Position numbers and translations under genes: made by a program | NCBI RefSeq assembly: GCF_008919445.1 | Contig: NZ_VSLG01000003.1 | Location: 310,001 to 374,000, forward strand | Reading direction: 5' to 3' | Length of the DNA stretch: 64,000 bases | Source: Serinicoccus kebangsaanensis | GTDB lineage: Bacteria > Actinomycetota > Actinomycetes > Actinomycetales > Dermatophilaceae | Shown: positions 15,298 to 23,616 of the stretch, piece after piece | Layout: every line of letters starts with the position of its first letter | Numbering within the stretch: position 1 is the stretch's first letter | Notes under the pieces: model-generated | What the model saw: the letters and a program-made list of their open reading frames with translations, nothing else | Databases searched by the model: none | What the model was told of the DNA's origin: nothing

Positions 15298-17886
15298 ATG
15301 GCAGCGATGTCCCACCGTCCCCCTGCCCCTGTCGACCCGCTGGACCGCACCCGCTTCCCCGCCGAGCCCTGGAGCCTGGTGGAGACGGCCTACGAGGGCT
15401 CCGACCTCGGGGTCACCGAGACCCTCTTCGCCGTCTCGAACGGCTACCTCGGCCTGCGCGGCAACGTCGAGGAGGGCCGGGACACCCACGCGCACGGCAC
15501 CTTCGTCAACGGCTTCCACGAGACCTGGCCGATCCGGCACGCCGAGGAGGCGTTCGGGCTGGCGCGGGTGGGGCAGACCATCGTCAACGTGCCCGACCCG
15601 AAGACGATCAAGCTCTACGTCGACGACGAGCCGTTGCTGCTGTCGACGGCCGACCTGGACCACTACGAGCGCACGCTGGACTTCCGCGCGGGTCTGCTGC
15701 GTCGTGAGGTCGTCTGGCGCACCAGCGCGGGCAAGCGGGTCAAGATCACCACCAGCCGGATGACGAGCGTGGTGGAGCGGCACCTCGCGGTCATGACCTT
15801 CGAGGTGGAGCTGCTGGACGGCAACGCCGCGCTGGACGTCTCCAGCCAGATCCTCAACCGTCAGGACGGCTCGGACGAGTACCACGTGCGCAGCGCCGCG
15901 ATGGGCGAGGGCGTCGACCCGCGCAAGGCGGAGTCCTTCGAGCACCGGGTCCTGGACCCTGTCCTGGGCGAGGCGAGCGGCCAGCGGCTGCTGCTCGGCT
16001 ACCGCTGCCACAACTCGGGCATGACGATCGCCACGATGGCCCACCACACGGTCGAGACCGACAACACCTGGACCGAGCACCTCGAGGTCACCGACGACCT
16101 GGCCAAGCACGTCTTCCGGGTCGAGGCCCAGGAGGGTCGGCCGGTCCGGATCGAGAAGCTGGTCGCGGTGCACACCTCGCGGGGTGTGCCGCCGCGCGAG
16201 CTCGCCGACCGCTGCTCCCGCACCCTTGACCGCGCCGGACAGCGCGGGGTGAGCGTGCTGCACGAGGAGCAGGCCGGGGTGTGGGCCCGCTTCTGGGAGG
16301 AGTCCGACGTCGAGCTGCCGGAGCAGCCCGCGCTGCAGCAGGCGGTCCGGTGGAACCTCTTCCAGCTCGGCCAGGCCTCGATCCGCGCCGGCTCGCACGG
16401 CATCCCGGCCAAGGGACTCACGGGGTCCGGCTACGGCGGGCACTACTTCTGGGACACCGAGTGCTACGTGCTCCCGTTCCTCGTCTACACCCACCCCCAG
16501 GCCGCCCGCAACGCGCTGCGGTTCCGCCACGGCATGCTCGAGTCCGCCCGTGCGCGGGCCGCGGAGATGGCGCAGTACGGCGCGCTGTTCCCGTGGCGCA
16601 CCATCAACGGGGAGGAGGCCTCGGCCTACTTCGCGGCCGGGACGGCGCAGTACCACATCAACGCGGACGTGGCCTACGCGCTGATGAAGTATGCCCGCGC
16701 CACGGGCGACGACCAGTTCCTGCTGGACCAGGGGGTGGACATCCTCGTCGAGACCGCGCGCCTGTGGGCCGACCTGGGCTTCTGGCAGCGCAACGGCAGC
16801 CGGCAGTTCCACATCCATGCGGTGACCGGGCCGGACGAGTACACCACGATCGTCAACGACAACCTGTTCACCAATGTCATGGCGCAGATCAACCTGCGCG
16901 CGGCGGTGGAGGCGGTGCGGGCGCTGCAGGGCTCCGACCCCGCGCAGTTCGCCCGGGCGGTGGCCCGGCTGCACCTGGCCGACCACGAGGTGCAGGCCTG
17001 GGAGAAGGCCGCCGACGGCATGCACATCCCCTACGACGAGGTCGTCGGCGTGCACCCGCAGGACAGCCAGTTCCTCGAGCGGGAGGTCTGGGACCTCGAC
17101 GCCACGCCCGCGGACAAGCGGCCGTTGCTGCTCAACTACCACCCGCTGGTGATCTACCGCTACCAGGTGCTCAAGCAGGCCGACGTCGTGCTCGCGCTCT
17201 ACCTCGCGGGTGACGTCTTCACCGCCGATCAGAAGCTGGCGGACTTCGCCTACTACGACCCGATCACCACGGGGGACTCCACCCTCTCGGCCGTCGTGCA
17301 GTCGATCGTCGCGGCGGAGGTGGGCTACCACGAGCTGGCCCTGCGCTACTTCTACGCCGGCCTCTTCGTCGACCTCGAGGACCGGCACGGCAACGCCAGC
17401 GACGGCGTGCACGTGGCGTCGACCGGGGGCGTGTGGAGCGCGTTGGTCGCGGGCTTCGGCGGTATGCGCGACCACGGCGGCGAGCTGACCCTCGACCCGC
17501 GCCTCCCGGCCGGCTGGCCGGCGCTGACCTGGCGGATGCGCTGGCACGGGTCGCGGCTGCGCGTCCGGGTCGAGCAGGAGGTCCTCCGAATGGCCGTCGA
17601 GGTCGGGGAGCCGGTCACGGTCGAGGTCCGGGGAGAGCGGGTCGAGGTCGGTCCCGAGGAGGTCGCCGTCACCCTGGCCGACCACGGTCCGCGCCGCTCG
17701 GGAGCGCCGGCACCGGCCGCGACCACGTCCAGCAGCATCCCCACAGACCGGTGCCACGGCGAGCGCCCCCACCACGGAGGCGTGGTGCCGCACAGCTGGC
17801 CCGAGGAGGAGTGGGAGACCACCGCCGCGGCGCCACGCGAGGATGTCGAGGCAGCCGGGCAGAGGCCCACGTCCCCCGGAGGCTGA
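15298..17886 (+). CDS. glycoside hydrolase family 65 disaccharide phosphorylase
   Basis: An 862-residue enzyme, within the usual GH65 range. The N-terminal beta-sandwich (about 25-290; ETLFAVSNGYLGLRGNVEE, GTFVNGFHETWP) leads into the (alpha/alpha)6 barrel with GYGGHYFWDTECYVLPF. The general acid is Glu514 in VTGPDEYTT. KGLTGSGYGGHYFWD and QADVVLALYL match the phosphate-handling region of maltose, trehalose and kojibiose phosphorylases. A possible AGAGGAG ribosome-binding site lies about 11 nt before ATG 15298. It is paired with the beta-phosphoglucomutase-like gene. Which alpha-glucosidic disaccharide is cleaved cannot be read directly. The C-terminal ~80 residues are low-complexity and probably dispensable. 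Confidence 0.9.
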   Translation: MAAMSHRPPAPVDPLDRTRFPAEPWSLVETAYEGSDLGVTETLFAVSNGYLGLRGNVEEGRDTHAHGTFVNGFHETWPIRHAEEAFGLARVGQTIVNVPDPKTIKLYVDDEPLLLSTADLDHYERTLDFRAGLLRREVVWRTSAGKRVKITTSRMTSVVERHLAVMTFEVELLDGNAALDVSSQILNRQDGSDEYHVRSAAMGEGVDPRKAESFEHRVLDPVLGEASGQRLLLGYRCHNSGMTIATMAHHTVETDNTWTEHLEVTDDLAKHVFRVEAQEGRPVRIEKLVAVHTSRGVPPRELADRCSRTLDRAGQRGVSVLHEEQAGVWARFWEESDVELPEQPALQQAVRWNLFQLGQASIRAGSHGIPAKGLTGSGYGGHYFWDTECYVLPFLVYTHPQAARNALRFRHGMLESARARAAEMAQYGALFPWRTINGEEASAYFAAGTAQYHINADVAYALMKYARATGDDQFLLDQGVDILVETARLWADLGFWQRNGSRQFHIHAVTGPDEYTTIVNDNLFTNVMAQINLRAAVEAVRALQGSDPAQFARAVARLHLADHEVQAWEKAADGMHIPYDEVVGVHPQDSQFLEREVWDLDATPADKRPLLLNYHPLVIYRYQVLKQADVVLALYLAGDVFTADQKLADFAYYDPITTGDSTLSAVVQSIVAAEVGYHELALRYFYAGLFVDLEDRHGNASDGVHVASTGGVWSALVAGFGGMRDHGGELTLDPRLPAGWPALTWRMRWHGSRLRVRVEQEVLRMAVEVGEPVTVEVRGERVEVGPEEVAVTLADHGPRRSGAPAPAATTSSSIPTDRCHGERPHHGGVVPHSWPEEEWETTAAAPREDVEAAGQRPTSPGG

Positions 17887-17932
17887 GCCGCTGGGATTGG
17901 CCCTGTGCCGCGTGCTGTGGTCGACTGGAGGG

Positions 17933-18562
17933 ATGAGTGACCCAGCCGACATCCCCTTCCAGGACGACGAGCGCCCGGAGGAGTCCATCTACGAGGGCGA
18001 GCGACCCGCCTCCTCGGACTCGGCGGGGACCGGGGCGTCGGCGGCAGGACCGGGAGCGGGTCAGGACTCCTCGGGCACGGCCGCGGGGGCGACGCCGCTG
18101 GGGCAGCTCGCCGCACCTGAGGAGACCGAGACCGACGTGCTCGCGGGTCAGGTGACCGGCCCGGAGGACCACGAGGGCATGGCGGCCCTGTGGCGGGCCA
18201 CGATGGACCTGCCGCACTGGTGGTTCATCGCTGTCGGCGAGCCGGGCGCCGAGTCCCCCGCGGCCGCGCAGATCGACGGTCAGCTGATGCTGCTCACCTA
18301 CACCAGCGGCGAGCGCGCGCGCCACTTCGCCGTCCAGAACGAGATGGTCGGCGCCGACGAGGACCTACGGGCGATCGCTCTGCCGCCGCAGGAGCTGGTG
18401 GAGTCGGTGGAAAGCTACCAGCAGGCCGGCATCGCCGGGCTGATGTTCGACCCGCACCTCACCGGCTACTTCATGCCCTGCGACCAGCTGGAGGCCGTCT
18501 GGGGAGCGGTCCACGACGAGGACGACCCGCCGGACGCGGCACCGAGCGCGACCTCGAGCTGA
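17933..18562 (+). CDS. hypothetical protein with SseB-like C-terminal domain
   Basis: A 209-residue protein. The first ~85 residues are acidic and low-complexity (Glu, Ser, Gly, Ala-rich). The rest resembles the SseB N-terminal domain: ALWRATMDLPHWWFIAVGE, QLMLLTYTSGERARHFA, AIALPPQELVESVESYQQAG, GLMFDPHLTGYF. ATG 17933 has a GGAGG ribosome-binding site just upstream. It follows the GH65 gene by 46 bp on the same strand but has no obvious link to it. Cytosolic; function unknown. Confidence 0.65.
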   Translation: MSDPADIPFQDDERPEESIYEGERPASSDSAGTGASAAGPGAGQDSSGTAAGATPLGQLAAPEETETDVLAGQVTGPEDHEGMAALWRATMDLPHWWFIAVGEPGAESPAAAQIDGQLMLLTYTSGERARHFAVQNEMVGADEDLRAIALPPQELVESVESYQQAGIAGLMFDPHLTGYFMPCDQLEAVWGAVHDEDDPPDAAPSATSS

Positions 18563-18590
18563 GTCCCGACCGCGGCCACCGAGCCAGACC

Positions 18591-18995
18591 TCACGGCGCG
18601 GGGATCACCAGCTCCTGGCCGGCGGCCAGCGAGGTCGTGCTGAGGCTGTTCGCCCGCTGGATGTCGGTGATCGCCCGGCTCAGCGGCACCTCGGGCAGCT
18701 GCTCGCTCGCGATCTGCGTCAGCGTCATGCCCGGCTCCACGACGATCGAGGTCGTGGCTCCCGCCGGCCCGAGCAGGCCGACCATCGACCCCACCACGAG
18801 GGCCACGACCAGGGTGGTCGTCGTGGTGATCGCGAGGCGACCCCGCCGGGTCAGTCTCAGCGCGGCCCCGCGGCTGCGGCGGGCGATCTGCTCGTGACCG
18901 GTGACCAGACGCAGGTGGGCACGGCGACCGGGGGCGGTCCTCCGGACCGGCGCCGGCAGCGGACTCAGGATGTCGTGCGCGATGGCGGTGCTCAT
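18591..18995 (-). CDS. LysM-domain membrane protein, SOS cell-division suppressor (YneA/ChiZ/DivS-like)
   Basis: A 134-residue protein: basic cytoplasmic N-terminus, one membrane helix (about 55-80, ITTTTTLVVALVVGSMVGLLG), then an external LysM domain (SIVVEPGMTLTQIASEQLP through LAAGQELVIP). ATG 18995 has an AGGAAGG ribosome-binding site 8 nt upstream. It is divergent from lexA with a clear SOS box between them. This is the arrangement of Bacillus yneA, Mycobacterium chiZ (Rv2719c) and Corynebacterium divS, which delay division after DNA damage. Function is inferred from synteny plus domain layout. The gene is short for ChiZ, and I see no hydrolase domain. Confidence 0.85.
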   Translation of the reverse strand: MSTAIAHDILSPLPAPVRRTAPGRRAHLRLVTGHEQIARRSRGAALRLTRRGRLAITTTTTLVVALVVGSMVGLLGPAGATTSIVVEPGMTLTQIASEQLPEVPLSRAITDIQRANSLSTTSLAAGQELVIPAP

Positions 18996-19026
18996 GCTCT
19001 TCACCTTCCTCGTGGCGGTGCGATGC

Positions 19027-19054
19027 GGACAGACATCTGATCGCACGTCTGTTC
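19027..19054. repeat. 28-bp imperfect dyad in the LysM-gene leader
   Basis: GGACAGAC (19027-19034) and GTCTGTTC (19047-19054) are inverted with one mismatch and a 12-nt loop. The dyad begins next to the predicted transcription start of the LysM gene, so it could be an operator or a 5' stem-loop in the mRNA. Confidence 0.35.
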
Positions 19055-19056
19055 TA

Positions 19057-19085
19057 TTCATAGCACAGGCGTCCGACTCTGTCGA
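19057..19085 (-). promoter_or_regulatory. promoter of the LysM division-suppressor gene
   Basis: On the minus strand TCGACA (19085-19080), 17-bp spacer, TATGAA (19062-19057). The SOS box lies just upstream of this -35 element. Confidence 0.5.
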
Positions 19086-19094
19086 CACGCGGAC

Positions 19095-19108
19095 CGAACA
19101 CATGTTTG
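19095..19108. promoter_or_regulatory. SOS box (LexA operator)
   Basis: CGAACACATGTTTG matches the Gram-positive LexA operator pattern CGAAC-N4-GTTCG with one mismatch in the last half. It sits between divergent lexA and LysM genes and overlaps the -35 region of lexA, so LexA would repress both. Confidence 0.85.
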
Positions 19109-19134
19109 CTCTTCGTGCGGTCCGGGCGTAGTCT
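19106..19134 (+). promoter_or_regulatory. promoter of lexA
   Basis: TTGCTC (19106-19111), 17-bp spacer, TAGTCT (19129-19134). The -35 overlaps the 3' end of the SOS box. Transcription is predicted to start near 19141, exactly at an ATG. Confidence 0.5.
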
Positions 19135-19140
19135 GTGCTC

Positions 19141-19191
19141 ATGTCGGAGACTCAAGCACTCACCTCTGACATACCTTCTGACCAGGGATGA
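19141..19191 (+). CDS. possible 16-codon leaderless leader ORF before lexA
   Basis: ATG 19141 lies 6 nt after the -10 box TAGTCT, so it would be the 5' end of the lexA transcript. It encodes [16 protein letters not shown] and its TGA overlaps an in-frame lexA ATG (19188) as ATGA. It could be a translated leader that couples to lexA, or a chance ORF. No homology can be assessed at this length. Confidence 0.3.
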   Translation: MSETQALTSDIPSDQG

Positions 19192-19259
19192 TGCAGCCAG
19201 AGCAGCAGGCCGCAGCCATCGGACCGGCCGAGGGTGGGACCGCACGAGGGATGGAGATC

Positions 19260-19979
19260 ATGGCCACGATCCACGAGATGCCGGACCGCGACGGCGGCGC
19301 CAGCCTGACCAACCGACAGCGCCGCGTGCTCGACGTCATCCGCGACTCCGTCGACCACCGCGGTTATCCCCCGAGCCTGCGGGAGATCGGTGACGCCGTC
19401 GGGCTGACCTCGCCGAGCTCGGTGGCGCACCAGCTCAAGATGCTCGAGCGCAAGGGTTTCCTCCGGCGGGACCCGCACCGTCCCCGGGCGATCGAGGTCG
19501 TCCACCCGGGGAGCGAGGGCTCCGGCTACCGCCGCGGCGACACCGACGCGGGCCCGGTGCCCAGCGACGTCCACGACGAGACCGGGGTGGGTGACGCGCG
19601 TCCGCGCCCGTCCTACGTCCCCCTGGTCGGCCGGATCGCCGCGGGCGGACCCATCCTGGCCGACGAGGCCGTCGAGGACGTCTTCCCGCTGCCCCGTCAG
19701 ATCGTCGGCGACGGCGAGCTCTTCCTGCTCAAGGTCGTCGGCGACTCGATGATCGACGCGGCCATCTGCGACGGGGACTGGGTCGTCGTGCGCCGCCAGC
19801 CCACGGCGGTCAACGGGGAGATCGTCGCGGCCATGCTCGACAACGAGGCCACGGTCAAGACCTACCGCCACCGCGACGGCAAGACCTGGCTGATCCCGCA
19901 CAACCCCGCCTACGAGCCGATCGACGGCGACCACGCCGTCATCCTCGGCAAGGTCACGGCGGTGCTGCGCCGGGTCTGA
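19260..19979 (+). CDS. lexA: LexA repressor
   Basis: SOS master repressor and self-cleaving protease, 239 residues from ATG 19260. That start is chosen for a GAGGG site 9 nt upstream; ATG 19188 or 19251 in the same frame are alternatives. The winged HTH begins [20 protein letters not shown] and contains [20 protein letters not shown]. The Ala-Gly cleavage site is in VGRIAAGGP. The catalytic Ser is in [13 protein letters not shown] and the Lys in ATVKTYRH. Upon RecA activation it cleaves itself and derepresses SOS genes, here certainly its own and the divergent LysM gene. Confidence 0.96.
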   Translation: MATIHEMPDRDGGASLTNRQRRVLDVIRDSVDHRGYPPSLREIGDAVGLTSPSSVAHQLKMLERKGFLRRDPHRPRAIEVVHPGSEGSGYRRGDTDAGPVPSDVHDETGVGDARPRPSYVPLVGRIAAGGPILADEAVEDVFPLPRQIVGDGELFLLKVVGDSMIDAAICDGDWVVVRRQPTAVNGEIVAAMLDNEATVKTYRHRDGKTWLIPHNPAYEPIDGDHAVILGKVTAVLRRV

Positions 19980-19990
19980 CCCCCCGAACC

Positions 19991-20038
19991 GCGGCGCCGA
20001 CCCCCGGCCCTCCATCCTCTACCGGGGGTCGGCGCCGC
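19991..20038. terminator. bidirectional terminator between lexA and the PRC-barrel gene
   Basis: A perfect 17-bp inverted repeat, GCGGCGCCGACCCCCGG and its complement, with a 14-nt loop lies between two convergent stop codons. It should work in both directions; there is no long T-run. Confidence 0.75.
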
Positions 20039-20042
20039 TATC

Positions 20043-20375
20043 TCATCCGGAGGGGGCTGGCCCCGCGTCGATCGAGTAGTAGTCGTACAGCTGCTCCTCC
20101 TCGTCCTCGGTCAGGTGACCGTCGCACGGGATGTCCGGAGCGTCCTTGATCATCGACAGCGGGTAGGGCACCTGGATCTGGCCGTCGCGGATCGAGGCGT
20201 TGGAGACCGGGCAGAAGATCTTGCGCCCCCCGAACCACCCGGTGCGCACCGACACCCAGGCCGGCTCACCGGTCCCGTTGTCGAGGTAGACCTGGTCGAG
20301 TCCGCCGACCTTGTGCCCGTCCTGGTCGACGACCTCGGCGTCGTACATGTCGCCCAGCTGCTCGTAGGTGACCAC
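20043..20375 (-). CDS. PRC-barrel domain protein
   Basis: A 110-residue protein. The N-terminal part matches a PRC-barrel: DMYDAEVVDQDGHKVGGLDQ, VYLDNGTGEPAWVSVRTGWF, then FCPVSNASIRDGQIQVPYPLSMIKDAP, the pattern of stress-related YsnF-like and photosynthetic reaction centre H-subunit barrels. A short acidic tail follows (TEDEEEQLYDYY). GTG 20375 has a strong GAGGAGG ribosome-binding site. It is a small cytosolic protein of unknown binding partner. It converges with lexA across the shared terminator and lies 44 bp downstream of sir2. Confidence 0.8.
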   Translation of the reverse strand: MVTYEQLGDMYDAEVVDQDGHKVGGLDQVYLDNGTGEPAWVSVRTGWFGGRKIFCPVSNASIRDGQIQVPYPLSMIKDAPDIPCDGHLTEDEEEQLYDYYSIDAGPAPSG

Positions 20376-20419
20376 AGCGACCTCCTCGTCGCGACCCGCT
20401 CGGGCCGCCGCCGACCAGC

Positions 20420-21310
20420 CTAACCACCCAGATCGGCGACCAGGGCGGGCAGCACGTCCCCGAGCAGTGCATCCAGCCGCACGGTGGCCTCGGCGTCACC
20501 TCGGGTGCCAGCCCGGGTGACCACCGCGACCGGTATGCCCGTGCGCGCCGCCCGCCGCACGAAGCGGTAGCCGCTCATCACCCGCAAGGAAGAGCCCAGG
20601 ACCAACAGGGTCCGCGCCTCGTCGACGAAGGCGAACGCCCGCTCCACGAGGTCCTTGGCCACCGACCCGCCGAAGAAGACGACGTCCGGCTTCAGCCGGT
20701 CGCTGCCGCACACCAGGCAGCGCGGCGCGCGGAAGCCCGCGACCAGCTCCTCGGGGAGCGCGACGTCACCGTCCGGTCGCACCTGGGAGGGCGCGTCGAC
20801 CCGGGCGAGGAAGTCCGGGTTCGCCACGCTCAACCACTCCTGCACCTGCTCCCGCGTGGTCGCCTCGCCGCAGTCGAGGCACTCCACCGCGGCGAGGCTG
20901 CCGTGCAGCTCCAGGACCCGGCGGCTCCCGGCCTCCTGGTGCAGCCCGTCGACGTTCTGGGTGATGACGTGGCGCAGCAGGCCCGACCGTTCCAGGTCGG
21001 CCACGGCGTGGTGCGCGGGGTTCGGGCGGGCTGCCGCGAACCTGGTCCACCCGACGTACGCCCTCGCCCAGTAGCGCCGCCGGGCCGCGGCGGAGCCGAC
21101 GAACTCGCCGTGCTGCATCGGCTGGACCCGTCGGGTCCCGTCCGGGCCCCGGTAGTCCGGGATGCCGCTCGCGGTCGACATGCCGGCACCGGTCAGGGCG
21201 ACCACACCCCCGGCACCCAGCAGGTCGCGCAGCTGCTGGTAGGCCTCCCCGTCCACCGCCACCGGCGGCGGTGTGGTGCGGGCCGCGTCCAACGGCCCCA
21301 CGGCGCTCAC
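20420..21310 (-). CDS. Sir2-family NAD-dependent protein deacylase
   Basis: A 296-residue sirtuin. NAD-binding GAGMSTASGIPDYRG, TQNVDGLHQEAG, catalytic His in ELHGS, and the zinc ribbon CLDC...CLVC are all visible. The PDVVFFGG and LGSSLRVMSGY blocks follow. GTG 21310 overlaps the stop of the sensor-kinase gene (GTGA), so it is the third gene of a response regulator-kinase-sirtuin operon. It removes acyl groups from protein lysines, producing nicotinamide and O-acyl-ADP-ribose (family knowledge). The coupling to a two-component system is noteworthy. The class I vs III specificity cannot be fixed. Confidence 0.93.
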   Translation of the reverse strand: MSAVGPLDAARTTPPPVAVDGEAYQQLRDLLGAGGVVALTGAGMSTASGIPDYRGPDGTRRVQPMQHGEFVGSAAARRRYWARAYVGWTRFAAARPNPAHHAVADLERSGLLRHVITQNVDGLHQEAGSRRVLELHGSLAAVECLDCGEATTREQVQEWLSVANPDFLARVDAPSQVRPDGDVALPEELVAGFRAPRCLVCGSDRLKPDVVFFGGSVAKDLVERAFAFVDEARTLLVLGSSLRVMSGYRFVRRAARTGIPVAVVTRAGTRGDAEATVRLDALLGDVLPALVADLGG

Positions 21311-22815
21311 GGCGCCCCGTCCGTCGCCGGGTCCGAGCTCGGGCTCTCGTCCCGCGGCAGGGTCAGCACGAAGCTGGTGCTCCCCGGTCGCGACTCGACG
21401 GCGATCCGGCCCCCGTGCGCCCTGGCCACGGCGTCCACGATGGACAGGCCCAGCCCGGTGCTGCCCGCGGCCCGGGAGCGCGAGTCGTCCCCCCGCGCGA
21501 ACCGCTCGAACACGGTGGCCTGCAGCTGCTCCGGTATGCCCGGTCCGTCGTCGGCGACCACCAGCTCGACCTCGTCGGGCGCCGCCCGCAGCCGGGTCGT
21601 CACCGTCGTGCCGGTGGGGGTGTGGGTGCGCGCGTTGGCGAGCAGGTTGCCCAGGACCTGGCGCAGCCGCGCGTCGTCGCCCACGAGCTCGACCGGCTGC
21701 TCGGGCAGGTCCAGCGCCCAGACGTGGTCCCTCCCGGCGGCGCGGGCGTCGCTCACGGCGTCCAGGCACAGCAGGGTGAGGTCGACCCGCTCCCGCTCCA
21801 GCGGTCGCCCGGCGTCCAGCCGGGCCAGCAGCAGCAGGTCCTCCACCAGCCCCTGCATCCGCAGCGACTCCGACTCCACCCGGTCCAGGGCATACCGGAC
21901 GCCGGTGGGCACCGGCTCGGTCTCCCGCCGCGACAGCTCGGCATACCCGCGGATCGAGGCGAGCGGGGTGCGCAGCTCGTGCGAGGCGTCGGCGACGAAC
22001 TGTCGCACCCGCTGCTCGCTGGTGTGCCGGGCCGACAGGGCCGACTCCATGGTGTCGAGCAGCTCGTTCAGCGCGTGGCCCACCTGCCCGACCTCCGTCC
22101 CGGGGTCGGTGTCGCCGGCCGGCACGCGGTCCGACACGGCGACCTCGCCCCGTTCGAGGCGCTGCTGGGAGACCCGCCGCGCCGTCGCCGCCACCCGGTC
22201 CAGCGGCGCCAGGTTGCGGCGCACCAGCCAGGCCGATCCCGCCCCCGCCGCCAGGAGGGACAGCAGCGCCGCCGGCACCAGGATGACCACGGCCTGTCGC
22301 GTCGTGTCCGTCACCGCGGCCAGCGGCAGCCCCGTCACCACCGTCCTGCTGCCGTCCGCCGTCTCGCTCACCACCACCCGATAGTCGCCCACGCCGGAGC
22401 CCAGGTCGACCGAGAACGGCCCCGCCTGCGCCACCTGCTCCTCCCGCGCGGTGGCCAGGGTCGCCAGCTGCGCGTCGTCCAGGGCCCCGAGCCGGTTGTC
22501 GGTGGTGACCACCGCGTTGACGAGGATCTGCCCCTGGGCGTCCGTCACGACGGTCAGCGAGCGGTCGCCCCCGCCGGGCGGTCGCCCCGGCCCGCCCGGA
22601 TCCTCGTCCATGGGCGGGGGCGGTCCCGCTCCCCCGAGCTGGTCGCCGACACGCTCGCTCGAGAGCCGCAGGTCCTCGTCCAGCTGCCCGATGAGGGTAT
22701 GCCGCAGGGTCAGCGTCGTCGCCAGCCCGGACAGCAGCAGCACGCAGGCGAAGATCGCGACGACGGAGGTGACGATCGTGGTGCGGAGGGACCTGCTGCG
22801 ACCGGCCGGCGTCAC
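21307..22815 (-). CDS. two-component sensor histidine kinase (HAMP, HisKA; TrcS-like)
   Basis: A 502-residue kinase started at GTG 22815, which overlaps the regulator stop. Membrane helix 1 is at about 14-36. It is followed by an external sensor domain with a Pro/Gly-rich insertion, helix 2 (about 176-198, AVVILVPAALLSLLAAGAG), then HAMP. The phospho-acceptor His279 lies in FVADASHELRTPLASIRGY. ATP-binding boxes: LGNLLANARTHTP, DDGPGIPE, FERFARGDDSRS, GLGLSIVDAVARAHGG. It phosphorylates the OmpR-type regulator encoded directly upstream. The architecture matches actinobacterial TrcS/CutS-type kinases; the stimulus is unknown. Confidence 0.94.
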   Translation of the reverse strand: MTPAGRSRSLRTTIVTSVVAIFACVLLLSGLATTLTLRHTLIGQLDEDLRLSSERVGDQLGGAGPPPPMDEDPGGPGRPPGGGDRSLTVVTDAQGQILVNAVVTTDNRLGALDDAQLATLATAREEQVAQAGPFSVDLGSGVGDYRVVVSETADGSRTVVTGLPLAAVTDTTRQAVVILVPAALLSLLAAGAGSAWLVRRNLAPLDRVAATARRVSQQRLERGEVAVSDRVPAGDTDPGTEVGQVGHALNELLDTMESALSARHTSEQRVRQFVADASHELRTPLASIRGYAELSRRETEPVPTGVRYALDRVESESLRMQGLVEDLLLLARLDAGRPLERERVDLTLLCLDAVSDARAAGRDHVWALDLPEQPVELVGDDARLRQVLGNLLANARTHTPTGTTVTTRLRAAPDEVELVVADDGPGIPEQLQATVFERFARGDDSRSRAAGSTGLGLSIVDAVARAHGGRIAVESRPGSTSFVLTLPRDESPSSDPATDGAP

Positions 22816-23546
22816 GGGCCTGCGGCCGGCTTGAGGACGTACCCCGCGCCGCGCAGGGTGTGGATCATCGGCTCGTGGCCGTGGTCGATCTTCTTGCGCA
22901 GGTAGGAGATGTAGAGCTCCACGATGTTGGCCTGGCCGCCGAAGTCGTAGTTCCACACCCGGTCCAGGATCTGCGCCTTGGAGAGCACGCGTCGCGGGTT
23001 GCGCATGAGGAAGCGCAGCAGCTCGAACTCGGTGGCCGTCAGGGTGATCTCGGTCCCGGCCCGCGCCACCTCGTGGCTGTCCTCGTCCAGGGTGAGGTCA
23101 CCGACCGCGAGCACCGAGGTGGCCTCCTGCGCCACGACCGCGGTGCGTCGGATGAGCGCCCGCACCCGCGCCACCACCTCCTCCAGGCTGAACGGCTTGG
23201 TGACATAGTCGTCCCCGCCCGCGGTCAGGCCGGCCACCCGGTCCTCGACGGCGTCCTTGGCGGTGAGGAAGAGCACCGGCACCTCCGGCTCGGCGGCCCG
23301 CATCCGCCGCAGCACCTCCAGCCCGTCGAAGTCGGGCAGCATCATGTCGAGGACGACGGCGTCCGGACCGAACTCCCGCGCCACCCGGACGGCCTCCATC
23401 CCGCTCCCGGCGGTGCGCACCTGCCAGCCCTCGTAGCGCAGCGCCATCGAGAGCAGCTCGGTCAGGTGCGCCTCGTCGTCGACCACGAGCACCCGGACGG
23501 GGGCACCGTCGAGGCGGGTCAGGGGCGGGGCGGCGGCAGGTCTCAT
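22812..23546 (-). CDS. OmpR/PhoB-family response regulator (TrcR-like)
   Basis: A 244-residue regulator. Receiver domain with acidic pocket VVDDEAH, phospho-acceptor Asp67 in VVLDMMLPD, Thr in LFLTAKD, Lys in VTKPFSLEE. The C-terminal winged HTH has LTATEFELLRFLMRNPRRVLSK, the DNA-binding QILDRVWNYDFGGQANIVE and the terminal hairpin IHTLRGAGYVLKP. It heads an operon with its kinase and a sirtuin, joined by 4-base overlaps. It lies 71 bp from the patatin gene start-to-end on the same strand. Confidence 0.94.
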   Translation of the reverse strand: MRPAAAPPLTRLDGAPVRVLVVDDEAHLTELLSMALRYEGWQVRTAGSGMEAVRVAREFGPDAVVLDMMLPDFDGLEVLRRMRAAEPEVPVLFLTAKDAVEDRVAGLTAGGDDYVTKPFSLEEVVARVRALIRRTAVVAQEATSVLAVGDLTLDEDSHEVARAGTEITLTATEFELLRFLMRNPRRVLSKAQILDRVWNYDFGGQANIVELYISYLRKKIDHGHEPMIHTLRGAGYVLKPAAGP

Positions 23547-23616
23547 GGTGAGAGTTCATCCTGCCACCCCGTGCGCCGCCCAGGTGCCGGCTGTGCGTCC
23601 GCTGTGCGACCGAGGG

